Origin: Isoperla grammatica
Taxonomy: Eukaryota > Arthropoda > Insecta > Plecoptera > Perlodidae
Direction: 5' to 3'
NCBI GenBank assembly: GCA_945910005.1
Contig: OX246746.1
Span: 34,186,686 to 34,250,685 of the forward strand
DNA: 64,000 nt
Translations under genes and position numbers: made by a program
Shown: positions 22,202 through 34,471 of the stretch, one piece after another
How the letters are laid out: each line of letters starts with the position of its first letter
Position numbering within the stretch: position 1 is the first letter of the stretch
Notes under the pieces: model-generated
Told to the model about the DNA's origin: nothing
What the model saw: the letters and a program-made list of their open reading frames with translations, nothing else
The model's database searches: none

Positions 22202-24917
22202 TTGAAATGCAAAGATCAGTTAACAGAATGCATGTTCGAAAGTGATTCAGCGAAACGATATGTGTTACATTGGAAAAATGAACACTCCTCTACCTCTGCT
22301 TCCCAGTTTGTTTGTGGATTGCCTAGATGCTCTCGACGTTTCAAGAACTATTCCACTTTTGCCTCGCATATATTTAGGGATCACGACAAAAAACGACATA
22401 GTTTGCAAAAACCTTATGCCCACGATGTTGGAGTTGTTACTTGCCGTATTTGTGGGGTAAAATTACATCTGACAACTGATCTAACCAGACATTTGAAGAT
22501 ACATTTCGACGGACATTTGAAAATACAATGTCACTATCCAAGTTGTCAAAAGAAGTATTCTATTTACTCGTCTCTTACCGCCCATGTGCGGTACATGCAT
22601 TCGAAAAAAGACAGTCGTAATGCAAGAAACATCGGGATACCAGAAAGTGAGAAAAGACCTAATGTTTTTGCACTGATGGGTACAACAATCTCACATTCTA
22701 CAAATGCAGATACCTCCAGTAGGCCTAACTATGATACAGAAAGTGAACAAGGGGGTCTACATGACAATATTTGCTTACAAGACACGTCACCATTAGAGAG
22801 AAATACATTGATCAGAAAAATGGCATTGTTTTATCTGACACTGGTATAAAAAAATCACGTCCCAGAACAAACCACTCAGATTGTGCACGATCAAATGTCG
22901 TTCATCATCAACTCTGCAATGGAAATGCTTGCTAGGAACATATCCAACAAACTAGCTGAACATGTGGAGAAAGACATTCTACACAATATTATTTATGAGG
23001 TGTTTTACGAAAACCAATTCACTGCTCTTGTTGAAGCAAGGAATCCTTTGCGTAGTAAACATATGAGACAGAAGTACTACAAACGCCATTTTAAATATGT
23101 ACGCCCTGTCGAGATGAGCCTGGGGCTTAATGCTTCTAATGAAAACGTGCATATGCATTATGTGCCACTTCTGCAATCACTTAAAGCACTGTTGGACGAT
23201 AACTATATACACGAACAATGGGTGACACTGCCAATCGTATGCCCGGCAATGATGGCGTGTTCGTTGATATACATGATGGTTCAAAAATGAAGTCACATGC
23301 ATTGTTCTCTTCTGATCGGAATGCTTTAAAGATCGTACTATTCCAAGACGAGTTTGTAATTGCTAATCCGCTAGGATCCAGCAAACTACACTTAAAAATG
23401 ACTGGTGTGTATTACACTCTAGGTAACATCAATCCCTGGAATCGATCAAGACTGGACCTAATTCAGCTTGTCCTTTTATGCAAATCAAAACACTTAAAGT
23501 ATTTAGCTGAGCTCGGGCAAGAGAAAGTATATGGGCAGTTGATAAACGACCTGAATTAGCTGGAAACCATTGGGATAACATCACGAGGCCAAACGATACG
23601 GGGGTCCCTGGCGTTTATTACAGGAGACAACCTTGGAAGCCATTTTATCGGTGGCTTCCTGGAAAACTTTAGCAGGGCACACTATTTTTGTCGAGTGTGC
23701 ACCATAAAGCGGTTGGATTTCGAAACTGGAGTAAAGTTTGGGAGTATAAGAACGCAAGAGTCGTATGAAGAATCAGTTGCCGCTTTAAGCGGCGAAAGAG
23801 ACAGCGTTGATGGTCTAAAAGGCAGTTCCCTGTTTAACACTCTTCAATGCTACCATGTAATAGATGGCCTACCGCCGTGCATCGGCCACGATATCTTCGA
23901 AGGTATAGCACAGTATGATTTGCCCCTTGCATTGACGTATTTCGAGGACAAAGGTTGGCTTGATTTAGTCCATCTGAATAAAAGGTTTGAGAAGTTCCAA
24001 TACAAGCAGATGCACTCTCGTGACAAGCCGTGTCCTATATCTTATCACTGGCAAGCTGGGAGGTCATGCAGTACAAACGTGGACGCTGATAAGTCTACTA
24101 CCGTTATTAATTGGGGCAGATATCAGAGATAGACAAAATCCTTTTTGGAGGATGGTTGTCAGCCTTATTCGCCTCGTTCAGATAACCTGCTCTCCAGTAG
24201 TGACTAGTGAACTATGAACTTATTGCCCTTCTCCAGGAAACAATTGAACAATATCTAACGTTGAGAAAAGCCATGTTTCCCGATAAGCCTTTAAGGCCTA
24301 AACACCATTACATACAGCATAACCCAAGGTTAATAACCATGTATGGACCATTGATTAGACTCTGGACAGTGCGTTTCGAGTCGAAACATAGCTACTTCAA
24401 AGAGTGTCAAAGGGCTTCCAAAAACACTAAAAATGTTACGAAAACTCTTGCGGAAAAACATCAATACTTGCAAGCGAATTATTGTGCTAATGGTTATTTT
24501 GTCGACGATGCTGAGTTGATAAATGGAACAGCCTATTACCCAGAAGTTTTCAGCGAGCACATAAACACAGCTTTGGCGGAGGCTCGCTTACATCAAGGCA
24601 CGTTTATGATTGGAAGTCAGTGCAGGTTTCGTGGAACACGTTACGGCAAGGACGACGTTACCATTCTACAGTCAGACATTAATCTCGAATTGATTAAAAT
24701 AAAAACAATTGCTGCAGTCAAAGATGAAGATAAAACAAATTTGTTCTTAATCGGAAAGAAGGCACATGGAATACATGTGGAGGAAATGGGTGTTTACAGA
24801 GTAGAAAACACCAACGAGATTATATGCACATCTATTTACAATCTTCAAGATTACCAGCCATATCCGGTTTACGAGTCAATTTTACAATTTCCTGTTTTGG
24901 CCCTGAAACTTCTTTGA
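22202..24917 (+). pseudogene. Decayed C2H2-finger plus transposase-like protein gene
   Basis: Successive frames (22202-22849, 22883-23290, 23218-23559, 23695-24132, 24207-24917) read as one ancestral protein broken by frameshifts. The N-terminus has three C2H2 fingers (for example CRICGVKLHLTTDLTRHLKIH). The middle contains the blocks FVDIHDGSKMKSH, FQDEFVIANPLGSSK and FITGDNLGSHFIGGF, then CRVC and LPPCIGHDIFEGI. The C-terminus has PKHHYIQHNPRL and WTVRFESKHSYFK. I recall this block order from large invertebrate and fish families that look like CACTA/tnp2-type transposases. The superfamily is an inference; the decay is directly visible. Confidence 0.65.
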
Positions 24918-24956
24918 AGTTAAGATGTATATGTATTTCCGCGTTCCACTGATGAT

Positions 24957-25297
24957 GTGATTGATGGGGCTTAACGTCTCATATTTATGCAACGATGGCT
25001 AATCGAGACGATGAGCGGGTGATAATGAAGATGAAAAAGATGATAATGAAAAATAAAGCCACATCCGAATCAGATCCATTGTACGTCGCGTGGGTCGTCA
25101 TACGAGAGTCCAGCAAGGGAGGGCAGGGCCAAGTGGGAGGATAAATATTCAATGGGACAGTGGGGGGGAAAGGGGATTGGGGTGTGGACTGCACTTCGTC
25201 TGACTTCTCCTCCTTGACCTGTCCGGCTTGGGTGGCCCTACCAGAAGCATACGCTTCCGCCGGCATAGCTCTCGGGATCAACAAAGCACGCAAACCT
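24957..25297 (-). mobile_element. Short non-LTR retroposon copy, 5'-truncated
   Basis: Same family as 41236-41617. The tail (short here) is at the left. The minus-strand 5' end begins AGGTTTGCGTGC, so it lacks the first ~34 bases of full-length copies. This is almost the same truncation point as the copy at 2731-3029. It keeps the GGACTGCACTTCGTCTGAC block, the predicted 3' strand of P2 plus J4/2. No target duplication is evident. Confidence 0.8.
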
Positions 25298-27519
25298 GAC
25301 TGTATCATGCAGAAGGTTTGACCTACATGCAATGAAGGTAAGTGTCCCCTGTTGACAGAGGTAAAAGTCCCGTACAAGTATACAGATTATTTATCGAATC
25401 ACCAAGGTAGACAGTGGTGCCGTAACCGGAGGGGGGGGGGGCGAAGGGGGCACTTGCACCCCTAGCAAAATCAAGGACAGGAATATCGATTTATTATCCT
25501 TAAATATGAATGTCAAGTAGTGTTTGTTTAGTACGTACATAATAGGGACATTTAACATTTCGATACCAACGTTACAATTTATTAGTAGTAAATAGAAATA
25601 CAGAGGATCTGACCAGGTTTTGTCCACTCATGTCAAGCTGTATAGGATACTCACTGTTTTGAGAGATGCTATCAAATTGTAATTCGAAACCAAGTATAAA
25701 AATATATGGCATGCAAGTTGACCTATGAATACCAGGTATCTACTTAAGGTCCTTAAGTAGATTAAAACGTTTGTTCTTTTTGCGCTGGTTTTCTTTCGTT
25801 TAAAAAAAAGTAAGTGCCACATGAAAGTGGGATACTTAATAATTTTACCTACCGCTAAAAGGGGTGAATTTATAGAAAGCAATATAGGCCTACTTAAGAG
25901 TGGTAAATATGCTGCTTAGATGGTGGTAGGGTGTTTGGTTAAAAACCTTGTAAATCTGCCGGGAAGTAAGGAATTCCAATATTTCTTTACTCTTGATGCA
26001 TTTAATTAGACATACTCAAAAGCAACTTCAGAACACAATTTTCATAGAACATGCTTTGGTAAAAGGTTAAGCTGAGTAACGACTCCATGTGTTCATCAGT
26101 ATAGAGCTTGACGAGTAATTGGATGTGGGGGGGGGGGGGGGGAATATTTGGCTATTTTGCACAACAATTTTGAAAACCTCTGCAAGTGATACACGCAGAA
26201 TTTCAACTTAGATGGTGGTGGGGGGCTTCGCTGCGTAAACAGATAGGCATACGCTCGGGCACCCCGTATTGCGTAATATTGTTTGAACAAGTGGATGGAA
26301 AATTAATTTTGCACTATGGAATCATCATTATATTTGCATTCAGTGACTGTACGTTGTAAATACTCAAACTGTAATAACCTTGACAATACAAGATAATACC
26401 AAGTAATACGGCGAATCATAATAGAGAATTATTGTAGAGGGATTGGAAGGGGAAGAGGGATAGAGGGCTACTTCAGTCTAAAATTGTACGCATTGCCACT
26501 TATTACGCCACTGACCACTACTTATTGAACGCGTGGAATCGTTATGAAGAATACAATTCATAGAAATACAGAAAATACCAATAATTTTGGATGGATATTC
26601 CATTCGACATATTATTTTAAGTAGCTTACGTTGTAATAGGGGATATACCACTTCCGTAAAATCCTGTAAATATAGACTGATTATAAATGCAGTAATTCTT
26701 CCCGATTACGAATATATACTTCGTTTTTCAATTGAACAATAATTCGGTGATTTATAGCTATTTAAAAAATAGCCTTTTTTGAAATATTTCCCGCGGGACG
26801 AGAACACCGAGTGATTGGCCGGACGCAAGATGACGTCAGAACTGACAAGTTGCCACCAGCAAACAACACGGACCGCTCATCCGTGCACATCTAGCGTGTA
26901 TGTGTGCCGTTTTCTGTTTTTATTGTTGCTTTATTATATACTGTCGCTGTATTCTTTTGATTTGACTTTCCATAAAGCAGGAAACTCTTTATACAGATTA
27001 ATAAATTCCTCCAGAAATTCCCTGGACAAATTACTTAAGTCTGTCAGTTTTTAATGGATTTGATTTTGAAAATTAATAAATAAAACAAATAAAATATTGA
27101 ATAAATTGAACACCACGTACGACAGCGTCCTCCGTCTTGAAAAGAACTTTGGAGACTGAAGTACAAATAGGGGTGCTTCCATTTTACTTTTTAGAAAGTG
27201 TTCCTATTTGCCCTTGATGCTATTTTTAGTCCCAACCCCACAAAGCCAATGAGGTCAACATACGCTTTCGCTGCCGTATGTATGGAGAAAGTTATAGAAA
27301 CAACCCTGGATTTCAGAAAGAATTGCATCGTAAAATCAAGGGTACAAGAACAACATAAAACACATAGAAAGCGACTTTCATGCTGGGATAACCATCTTGC
27401 TAGAAGACTATGATTGTTTGGGGAACTTCATTGGGGGACATCTCCGATGCCCCACTCTCCGATGCCCCACCAACCTTTTAGCCTCCGATACCCCCCCCCC
27501 CCCCACCAACCTTTTTAGT
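25298..27519. other. No gene seen; two hAT-like ends
   Basis: CAGTGGTGCCGTAACC at 25412 followed by a poly-G run, and ...TTACGCCACTG ending at 26513, look like hAT-type ends, but their flanks do not duplicate. A second poly-G run lies at 26127-26141. A CGATGCCCC / CGATACCCC direct-repeat cluster and a poly-C run sit at 27441-27504, just outside the composite transposon. Confidence 0.35.
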
Positions 27520-27522
27520 CTC

Positions 27523-27624
27523 CGGATAGGGTAGTAGCAACGACGTCACAGACTGCGGTGCATGCCGGGTAGCAGCCATGTTGACTGTTGATGGACAAGC
27601 AGACGAGTATTTACCATTGTAGCT
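27523..27624 (+). promoter_or_regulatory. Left terminal sequence/promoter of the composite transposon
   Basis: It contains GACGTCAC (27542-27549), GCAGCCATGTT and GTTGATGGACAAGCA (27587-27601) directly before the nuclease ATG at 27625. The first and last blocks recur in the same order in the right terminus, about 8 bases differently spaced. Confidence 0.6.
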
Positions 27625-27945
27625 ATGGAGAAAACAACTTTATTTAGCAATTATTTTAAAACTTTAGACTGTGAAACTGCCAAGAGGTATTGCTTAAAGA
27701 TCGCCGACATCAATGGCGAAGATCCCTATTCCATTAGCATCGGGGAAATGTCGCCAAATTTAGAAAACATGCCAAATGTAACCTACATGGATTTGGTGAA
27801 CTACCTTGTTTATAACAAAAGTTATTACTCGTCCGAAGACTTCAAGGCTTATAAAAGCCTTGAAGCATACAACCAGTTTGCGTGTGGTTGGGTCCGTGAC
27901 CTTAAAACAAAGAAGTATGGTGCCGCAACCTTGATAATTGCTAAG
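27625..27945 (+). CDS. Nuclease gene exon 1
   Basis: ATG at 27625 (GCTATGG context) begins 107 codons ending AAG before the donor GTATGTGA at 27946, phase 0. The encoded N-terminal domain contains YMDLVNYLVYNKSYY and FKAYKSLEAYNQFACGWVR, a conserved module in front of the SWIM finger in this family. Joined to 28269-28401 and 30224-31629, the coding length is 1860 nt, exactly 620 codons including stop. That supports this splice model without any frame correction. Confidence 0.85.
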
Positions 27946-28268
27946 GTATGTGAACGAAAATGTACTTATTTGAGGTTAGAGTTTGATCTAGGCCCTAGGC
28001 CTAGGCTAGGGGCACCACCGCTTGCCCCAGTTCACTAACTGCATAGAAGCTGCACAGTGTTAATACCTAGGCCCTGGGCCCTAGGCTTATGCTAGGCCTA
28101 CTTTATGGGCATTAGGCCCTAGACCTAGCCCAGGCCCTAGGCCTAGTCCTTAATATAAGTAGGCCTAGGCTTTTTAGTGCCAAAGCACCTGGACCCAACA
28201 TTTCCTAGGCCTAATTGCAATGCTAATAAATATGTATCACAGACAGGCCTATTTATCTTTGTTTACAG

Positions 28269-28401
28269 GTTCTTCATTCCCAGAAATTTAATGAAACGCC
28301 ATTGGTTCCATGGGTTATTGCCTGTGAGGATGGGGTCATAATATCGGCTCATAGTCATTGCACGTGCATGGCTGGTTTAGCAGAAGCTTGCACACATGTT
28401 G
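28269..28401 (+). CDS. Nuclease gene exon 2: SWIM zinc finger
   Basis: Bounded by acceptor TTTGTTTACAG (ends 28268) and donor GTAAGT (28402). It is 133 nt, starting in phase 0 and ending in phase 1. It encodes VLHSQKFNETPLVPWVIA and then CTCMAGLAEACTH, a SWIM-type CxC...CxH zinc-binding motif expected to contact DNA or protein. It was too short to stand out as an open frame; the splice sites and motif identify it. Confidence 0.85.
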
Positions 28402-30223
28402 GTAAGTTAGCATAGACCTAAGACACATGTTTGGTAGCATAGCCCTAAGCCTAGGTGACACAGACTACGTTTATCAAGCGAGCCGAGCTCTACTAGGCTA
28501 CTGAGTTCGAACTCAATCTACCGGTACATGGACTACGTTTATCAAGCGAGCCGAGCTCGTACTCGCCAATCCGAACCGGATATAGTGCGTGCCGAATTTG
28601 CGTGATAAACAGTTAAGCTCGAACCCAACTCGGCGCGGGTAAGAAGCCGTACCAGCACCCTTCATGCGATCTCAGATTTGCGTGGTGAACAGGGGGCAGA
28701 GTGTGAACTGGAGGGTACGATCTGAAATTGCGTGATAAACAAGTACCACCGAGTCCGTAGATTGAGTTCGATCTGAGTAGTACGAGCTCGGCTCGCTTGA
28801 TAAACGTAGTCCTTGTCTCAAGACACGCACTTTGAGATAACACCCCAGCAACCCCAGTTCAGGCTCAGCTCGCTGTATGTTGTTGTTTTCCTTTATCAGG
28901 GAAATGAAAAACAATGTTTCACTTTCACTCGAAACCGAACGAGGTTGAGCATTATTAGGTAGAGCCACTTCATTCGAGCAAGGCATGACAGATGCGTAGG
29001 TTATATAGTAACAAAGTGTAATTTTCTGTTATGTAGGCGTAAAGACGCCACATCTGCCGCGCAACAGCTAATCGGAACCTTAAGAAACGTCCATTTACAT
29101 GCTAGCAGAAATGTAACTCGCAGTATCTTTTGTTACACGCCAAAGTTATGAAAACAAATTACATCACAGTGGGTGAGAGTTTATGCAGCTCAATATGACG
29201 TAGGCCTATCATTTGGATCCCAAACGCAGCCCAAATTTCAACTAGTATGATGTAAGCGGTACATGTGTCGATAATACCACACATTTTTGCTGACTGCACG
29301 GACATAGATCGAGCGGGGTTGCCATTGATTTCAGGGGTCGGATCAACATACAATTCGACATATGTTTGGCATTTCCATGAAACATTATTGTATTAACAAT
29401 TCAAGGCAACAGTAGATGTAAACTACTAAGGCAAATGCAAGTAGTTTTCACTGACGTAAGCTTTAATTTTGAGATTTGTCAACACTGACGTAAGCTTTAA
29501 TTTTGAGATTTGTCAACACTGCACTGTACAAGCAACATACGGGTTTGACGCTGTTACGTTCATTCCAACTCGAAAGCATGCCTAACATACTTGAGACCAA
29601 GAAAAGTATTTTATATTAGTGTAAAAGGGGAAAATCAGTTCACAGTTTCTTTCAATGTGTGTACTTCTTGTACGTTCTCTGGTACTGGCGGTAGCGCATA
29701 TGAAAAATCTAGTTACGCAACGCCCACTTACATTCCCTATAATGTCATTTTACTACTTTTCAAAAGTAATTTACCCAAGTCTGACAGATTCTAAGCCTAG
29801 GCTAGGCCTAGTTCTACAATAGCCCGGGAATATTAGATTCCGATGTGTAAAGCTAGATAAAAAACCTAGATATTAAAGTAAGCACATAGCTCTTGATGCA
29901 CACTTACAATGCCAACAAGATCGTTGACATTGCAACCAACTTTCCGTATTATATCACTGTAGTGCCGATAACGTTCGTGTAGACTTTACATCACAAACAT
30001 CACTTATTATTGACTCTTATTTTATATATCTATTAATATTGTTATTATTGACTGTTATCTTATACATCTATTATATTGCTTTTAAACCGAGTTTGCCTGT
30101 AGACCATAATAAATTAGGCATAGGTAACTGTACAACTAGGGTTACACAACAATGTGTGCTAAGCAAACCAGTCGATGCTTCTTAGCAGCTAGTAGGCTGA
30201 ATACAGAATTGAATATGTTACAG
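28402..30223. other. Intron 2 of the nuclease gene, with a TIR/hairpin repeat
   Basis: Inside lies an inverted-repeat unit: GGACTACGTTTATCAAGCGA (28530 on; a second left-arm copy at 28463) against its complement ending at 28812. Similar sequence recurs at 38812-38852. A 34-bp tandem duplication around TGACGTAAGCTTTAATTTTG lies at 29451-29518. AGGCCT-type tracts are frequent. No coding sequence is seen. Confidence 0.6.
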
Positions 30224-31629
30224 GGGCCTTGCTGTTCTACGTCGAGTATTCTGTCCGGAACCGGGAAACACGAACGGTGACACAAGAACTCGCATACCGG
30301 CCAGTACCAGCAGCAAAGGAGGTGCCATACAGCCGTGTTCAAGACATCGATTTTTCAACCCCAAGAAAAAAGTGCAAGATTTTAGAAGGTTCTTTACATT
30401 CACCCTTGTCCACATCATCAAATACGAATAAAATTAAGGTAATTCCTAGGCCAACTGCGTCAGAAATGAAAGCTCTTAACGAAAAGATTTTCAACACAGG
30501 TGCAAAATCAGCATTCCTCTCAGTTACTAAAGAATACCAGGAAGCTTTCAAACCGAAATCAGTTACTTTACCAGCTTTAGATCTCCGCACTCTCCATGAC
30601 ACTTCTCACGATAGCAGAACATATGAAGAACCTATCCAAATCAGTAATACCACAAATATAGAAGTCACTGAAGAACAAGCGTTGAAAGCAGAAGAACAAA
30701 CGCGAGATCAGAGCAACTGCAAGTTATGGTTCAAACTTAGAGGTGGGCGTATCACTGCTTCCAAATTGAAAGCTGTGTGCCATACCCGGTCTGCAACTTC
30801 ATCGCCCAGTCTAATTAAATCAATTTGTTATCCGGAATTAGTCAAATTTAAAACTAAAGCTACGGAATGGGGATGTCAACATGAACACGTTGCCGTTGGC
30901 GATTACGCTCAACGTATGGCATCTACTCACAGTTCGTGTGAGATTTCAAAAGTTGGTTTGGTCCTTAATCCAAATTACTCGTTTCTGGGAGCATCTCCAG
31001 ATGCTCTGGTGAAATGCAATTGTTGTGGGCATGGAGTAGTAGAAATAAAATGCCCATACTGTATTAAAGATCGTCCAATTGAGGAGTTACCAGAAAGTAA
31101 TTGCCTGGAAAAAGACAGAAATGGAGTGCAACACCTAAAACGAGGCCATTCATACTTCTACCAAGTTCAGGCACAAACGTTCATGACCGAACGGCAATAT
31201 GCTGATTTTATAGTGTGGACGAATGTTGGTGAGGTATTTTTAGAACGCATTTATCCTGACAAAGAATTTTGGGATATAGCTGTTAATAAGGCAACAACGT
31301 TCTTTCGGGAAGGCGTACTACCAGAGATTTTGGGTAAATTCTTCACTCGGGGCTGTCATACAACAGACAAGTCTTCTGCAGCTACATCAACATCTTCAAC
31401 ACCTTCCACATCTTCAATAACACCTTTTACGTCTTCAGACACTCCACGGCATTGGTGCATCTGTAATGGTTCCATAGACAATTCCGAGGCAATGATCCTT
31501 TGTAAAAATCCTTTGTGTAAAGTTCGTTGGTACCATGTTAACTGTCTTTCCCTTAAGCGTGTTCCGAAGAGCAAGTATACATGTCCTGCTTGCAAGCCTA
31601 AGAAGAAGCCGATAAAAGGAGCAGCCTAA
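30224..31629 (+). CDS. Nuclease gene exon 3: YqaJ (lambda-exonuclease-like) domain and PHD finger
   Basis: The acceptor is ATATGTTACAG (ends 30223); phase 1 joins to give ...CTHVGALLFYVEYSVR. After a linker, the YqaJ/PD-(D/E)XK nuclease domain shows GRITASKLK, WGCQHEHVAVGDYA, GASPDALVKC and GVVEIKCPY; the acidic D, the E and K are the expected metal-binding and catalytic residues. A Thr/Ser-rich linker leads to a C-terminal C4HC3 PHD finger (CICNG...CKNPLC...WYHVNCLSL...CPAC), a possible chromatin-reading module. The ORF is intact to the stop at 31627-31629. This would be the accessory nuclease of an ISL2EU-like transposon or a domesticated derivative. Confidence 0.85.
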
Positions 31630-32564
31630 ATAATGGACATTTAATTGTTCTGATGAGCTGAATGAGGTATAAACAATATACCTTAGCATGTACCGTACAT
31701 GTTCAATGAAAAGTTTAAAATATGTAATACATAATGAATGTTGACACTTGGTAACCTGTGAACCACATTTGATCGCCTGTGAACTACAAATTGTGAAATA
31801 TGATGTGGCCGAGTTCCAGGGATTGAGTCAGAAATAAGTGAAATAACATGTACTACAATCATTTGATGTAATTCATAAACAAGCTTACACTGTAAGCATA
31901 GTACATCCATGTGCATACAATGTAAAATTTTAGTGTACAAATTACATTCTCATAATCTAATAATACTAAGCAATAAGCATTAGCCAAGTGTAATGTCATA
32001 CTTCTTTCAAGATAAATGTGCTGAATTATGGCTAGCCACCTGGAAGAATTTGAAGTAAAAATGTAAGGAAACTTAGAAGAACTGGTAGCACTTATGGCTA
32101 CTACTACATATAATTATAACTTATATAAATGTACATACACTACTACATTTTAATTTACAAAGTACGTTTTCGTAATTTAAAAGTGAAATAACATATTTGT
32201 TTAAACTGTATCTACCTGAAACAATTTAAACGTAATCAACTTCAGCGTTGAGTACAAAACATGAAATACCAAAGTTACTGTGTGTATAATGTACACACAA
32301 TTGCAAGTTTTAATGTTCAAAGCACATCTTTGTTCTAACCATGTGCTGAATTGTATTTACCTCAAATAATTTTAGTTTAATTAAACAAAAAGTAAAAAAA
32401 TTTGAAATATCGAAGTAACAGTATTATTATTGTACCACACAGCATGTTAATAAAATAATACATTTAAATGTAATAAACTAAAATGCAAAATGTTTGACTT
32501 TTAACAATATGTATGCAGCCACATGAAATATCATAGCCTATAGGCCTACTTGCATTAGCCTAAT
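31630..32564. other. 3' region between the convergent genes
   Basis: AT-rich, with no coding sequence. It probably contains the 3' UTR of the nuclease gene. Confidence 0.4.
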
Positions 32565-33167
32565 GGTTCGTTTAGACGTACGTGAAAAGTAGCGCAACCT
32601 TCTGTGTTGAGGCAAATTTCTTCAATATAACTCTTCTGTAACTTTCAAGGTATCACAAGATCCGCATCACCTAATTCTAAAGATGATGCGTTGAAAGTTG
32701 CAGAAAATTAAAGTAATCTTTGTCAACACAGTGGGTTGAGTTGAAAAACCGCAGGCATGGGAACTTAGCATAACGCGTGGGCCGTGGCCGACGTGTATTG
32801 ATGTCTGCGCCTGACTTCAACTTTAGTTGCACCGCGTCGACGCTTTCTAAATATGAACTAATGGCAGTAACTGCCACCTTTGTTATATGAGCTTGGCTTC
32901 CTAAGGTCAGTGTAATGTGGTATCAAGGTAGCATGGTCTAAAACATGATCAGGAAATTTGTTTGTTAACATTCTGAAAAATGGAGAAACAATATTGATTA
33001 CTGCCGTAGACAATGAAGGGGCCATCTATGAAGTGTACATGGGTACTACTACCAAAATACTTGCTTGGATGGAGCTGCATCTATAGTTCAAGGTAAAATA
33101 ACTAGGAATAAATAGCTCGATAAACTGCGTTGGGCCGCACAACTTTGCGTGTACGTCTACATGAACC
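32565..33167. mobile_element. TIR element (MITE) between the convergent genes
   Basis: The ends GGTTCGTTTAGACGTACG and its diverged complement ...TGTACGTCTACATGAACC form terminal inverted repeats of about 25 bp. The 603-bp unit has no coding capacity. No exact target duplication was seen, so the superfamily is open. It lies inside the composite transposon, 3' of both genes. Confidence 0.55.
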
Positions 33168-33224
33168 ATAAGTTACATTATAATATCAGTTACATCATAG
33201 TCGTAAATCGCGGGTTTTTAATTT

Positions 33225-34471
33225 TTAATCAATGGGCACAACTGATTGGCACATTGTGGTTAGCGCACAAGCAGACCGTACAATCTTATTTATAGTCGAT
33301 CCATTGCCATTGTCCACAAGCATCTCACGCGGCAAAGGACCATTAAGAATATTATACTTATTTCTATAGTTAAGCCAATCACACGTTCCACATGAATTCT
33401 TAAACTGGCAATTTTGCGAGTTTGCTCGACATCTAACGGAGATAACTGTTTCTTACCCTTAGTGAAAGCTGGGATTTTTACTTGAGCGAAATGGAAACCT
33501 ACCGCATCATCGATGGAAAATCCCCGATCTGCCATAACAATATCTCCGGGAAGAAGGTTTTTCAAAATGCCACACTCCTCTGTTAAATGCTTGTCAGACA
33601 CTCTGCCCCCCCATGCCTCTGATATGTAGGTAATAGCTCCTTGTGGGCAAATTCCAATCAAAAACTTTAGTGTGTTGTGGTGCTTATAGGTTGACCAGGT
33701 TTGGCATTTAGCCACCAAGTTGGAAGGTGTTTCAATAAATATTTCGAAGCAGTCCATGATTATGGCAACATTCCTACCAAATGCTTCAGTAAATGCATGT
33801 GGCATGGTCCGATAAAGCTCATCACGGTCAGGCCACCTAACTGTGTATGAAAATCTTTCATGAAACACGTCCAAACAGTTGTGGAACGTTCTGGATGCTG
33901 TACTCTGACTAACATTAAATCGATGCGCTAGATCTCGAAACTTTAAATTCAGACGTAGTTTCATTAAAAAAAGTAAAACCTGTTGAAATTTTGTAAGTGC
34001 TGAAAATGCAGTAACATTTAAAAATGGAGACATGGTTTCTATTATTACAAGAAATAAAGCCATGTTTGGTATACCTGTGTAAAATAATGTTTTTTTAAAA
34101 TCCTTTTGCATGTTTTCTTCATTCACTGTTACGTTACCAATGACCTCTCGCAACTTGTAGATTTCTTCGTTGGCACGGACTAGTTCCAAGTTCTGAGCTG
34201 CTATTATTTGTTGAGCACGGTCACGTTTTGCCTCTTGTTCAACAATACTGTCTGCTGTTACATCGGTCTGGCACTCGGTTGTTACGGTGGGCTCAGTGAC
34301 GCAATCTGGAATATGCTCCGACATTGGACCAGCACGATGACATTCTGTTTCTTGTTCAACGATAGTGTCTCGTGTTACGTCGGTCTGACACTCTGCTATT
34401 ACGGTGTGCTCAGTGACGCAATCTGGAATCTGCTCCGACAACACTTCCTCTTCTTGATGCGTGGTTGATAC
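33225..34471 (-). pseudogene. THAP-DDE transposase gene exon 3: HTH and DDE_Tnp_4-type catalytic domain, frameshifted near the end
   Basis: The minus-strand exon starts after acceptor TTTGTATTCAG (34471 is its first base), phase 0. It encodes a duplicated, acidic DCVTE-type linker, a short coiled coil, a helix-turn-helix (LAHRFNVSQSTASRTFHN) and the catalytic domain. Candidate residues are D in IIMDCFEIF, D in VMADRGF and E in RIHVERVIG. The open frame stops at 33290, but from about 33375 the family-like C-terminus continues in another frame to a stop at 33225. One base therefore seems to have been lost there, after the catalytic triad. It belongs with exons 49949-50094 and 51366-51582. The enzyme would cut and paste the element. 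Confidence 0.8.

Noticed and set aside
25412..26513. A third hAT-like MITE between CAGTGGTGCCGTAACC and TTACGCCACTG
   Set aside because: The ends do not match each other well as inverted repeats and the flanking 8 bases differ (AAGGTAGA versus ACCACTAC).
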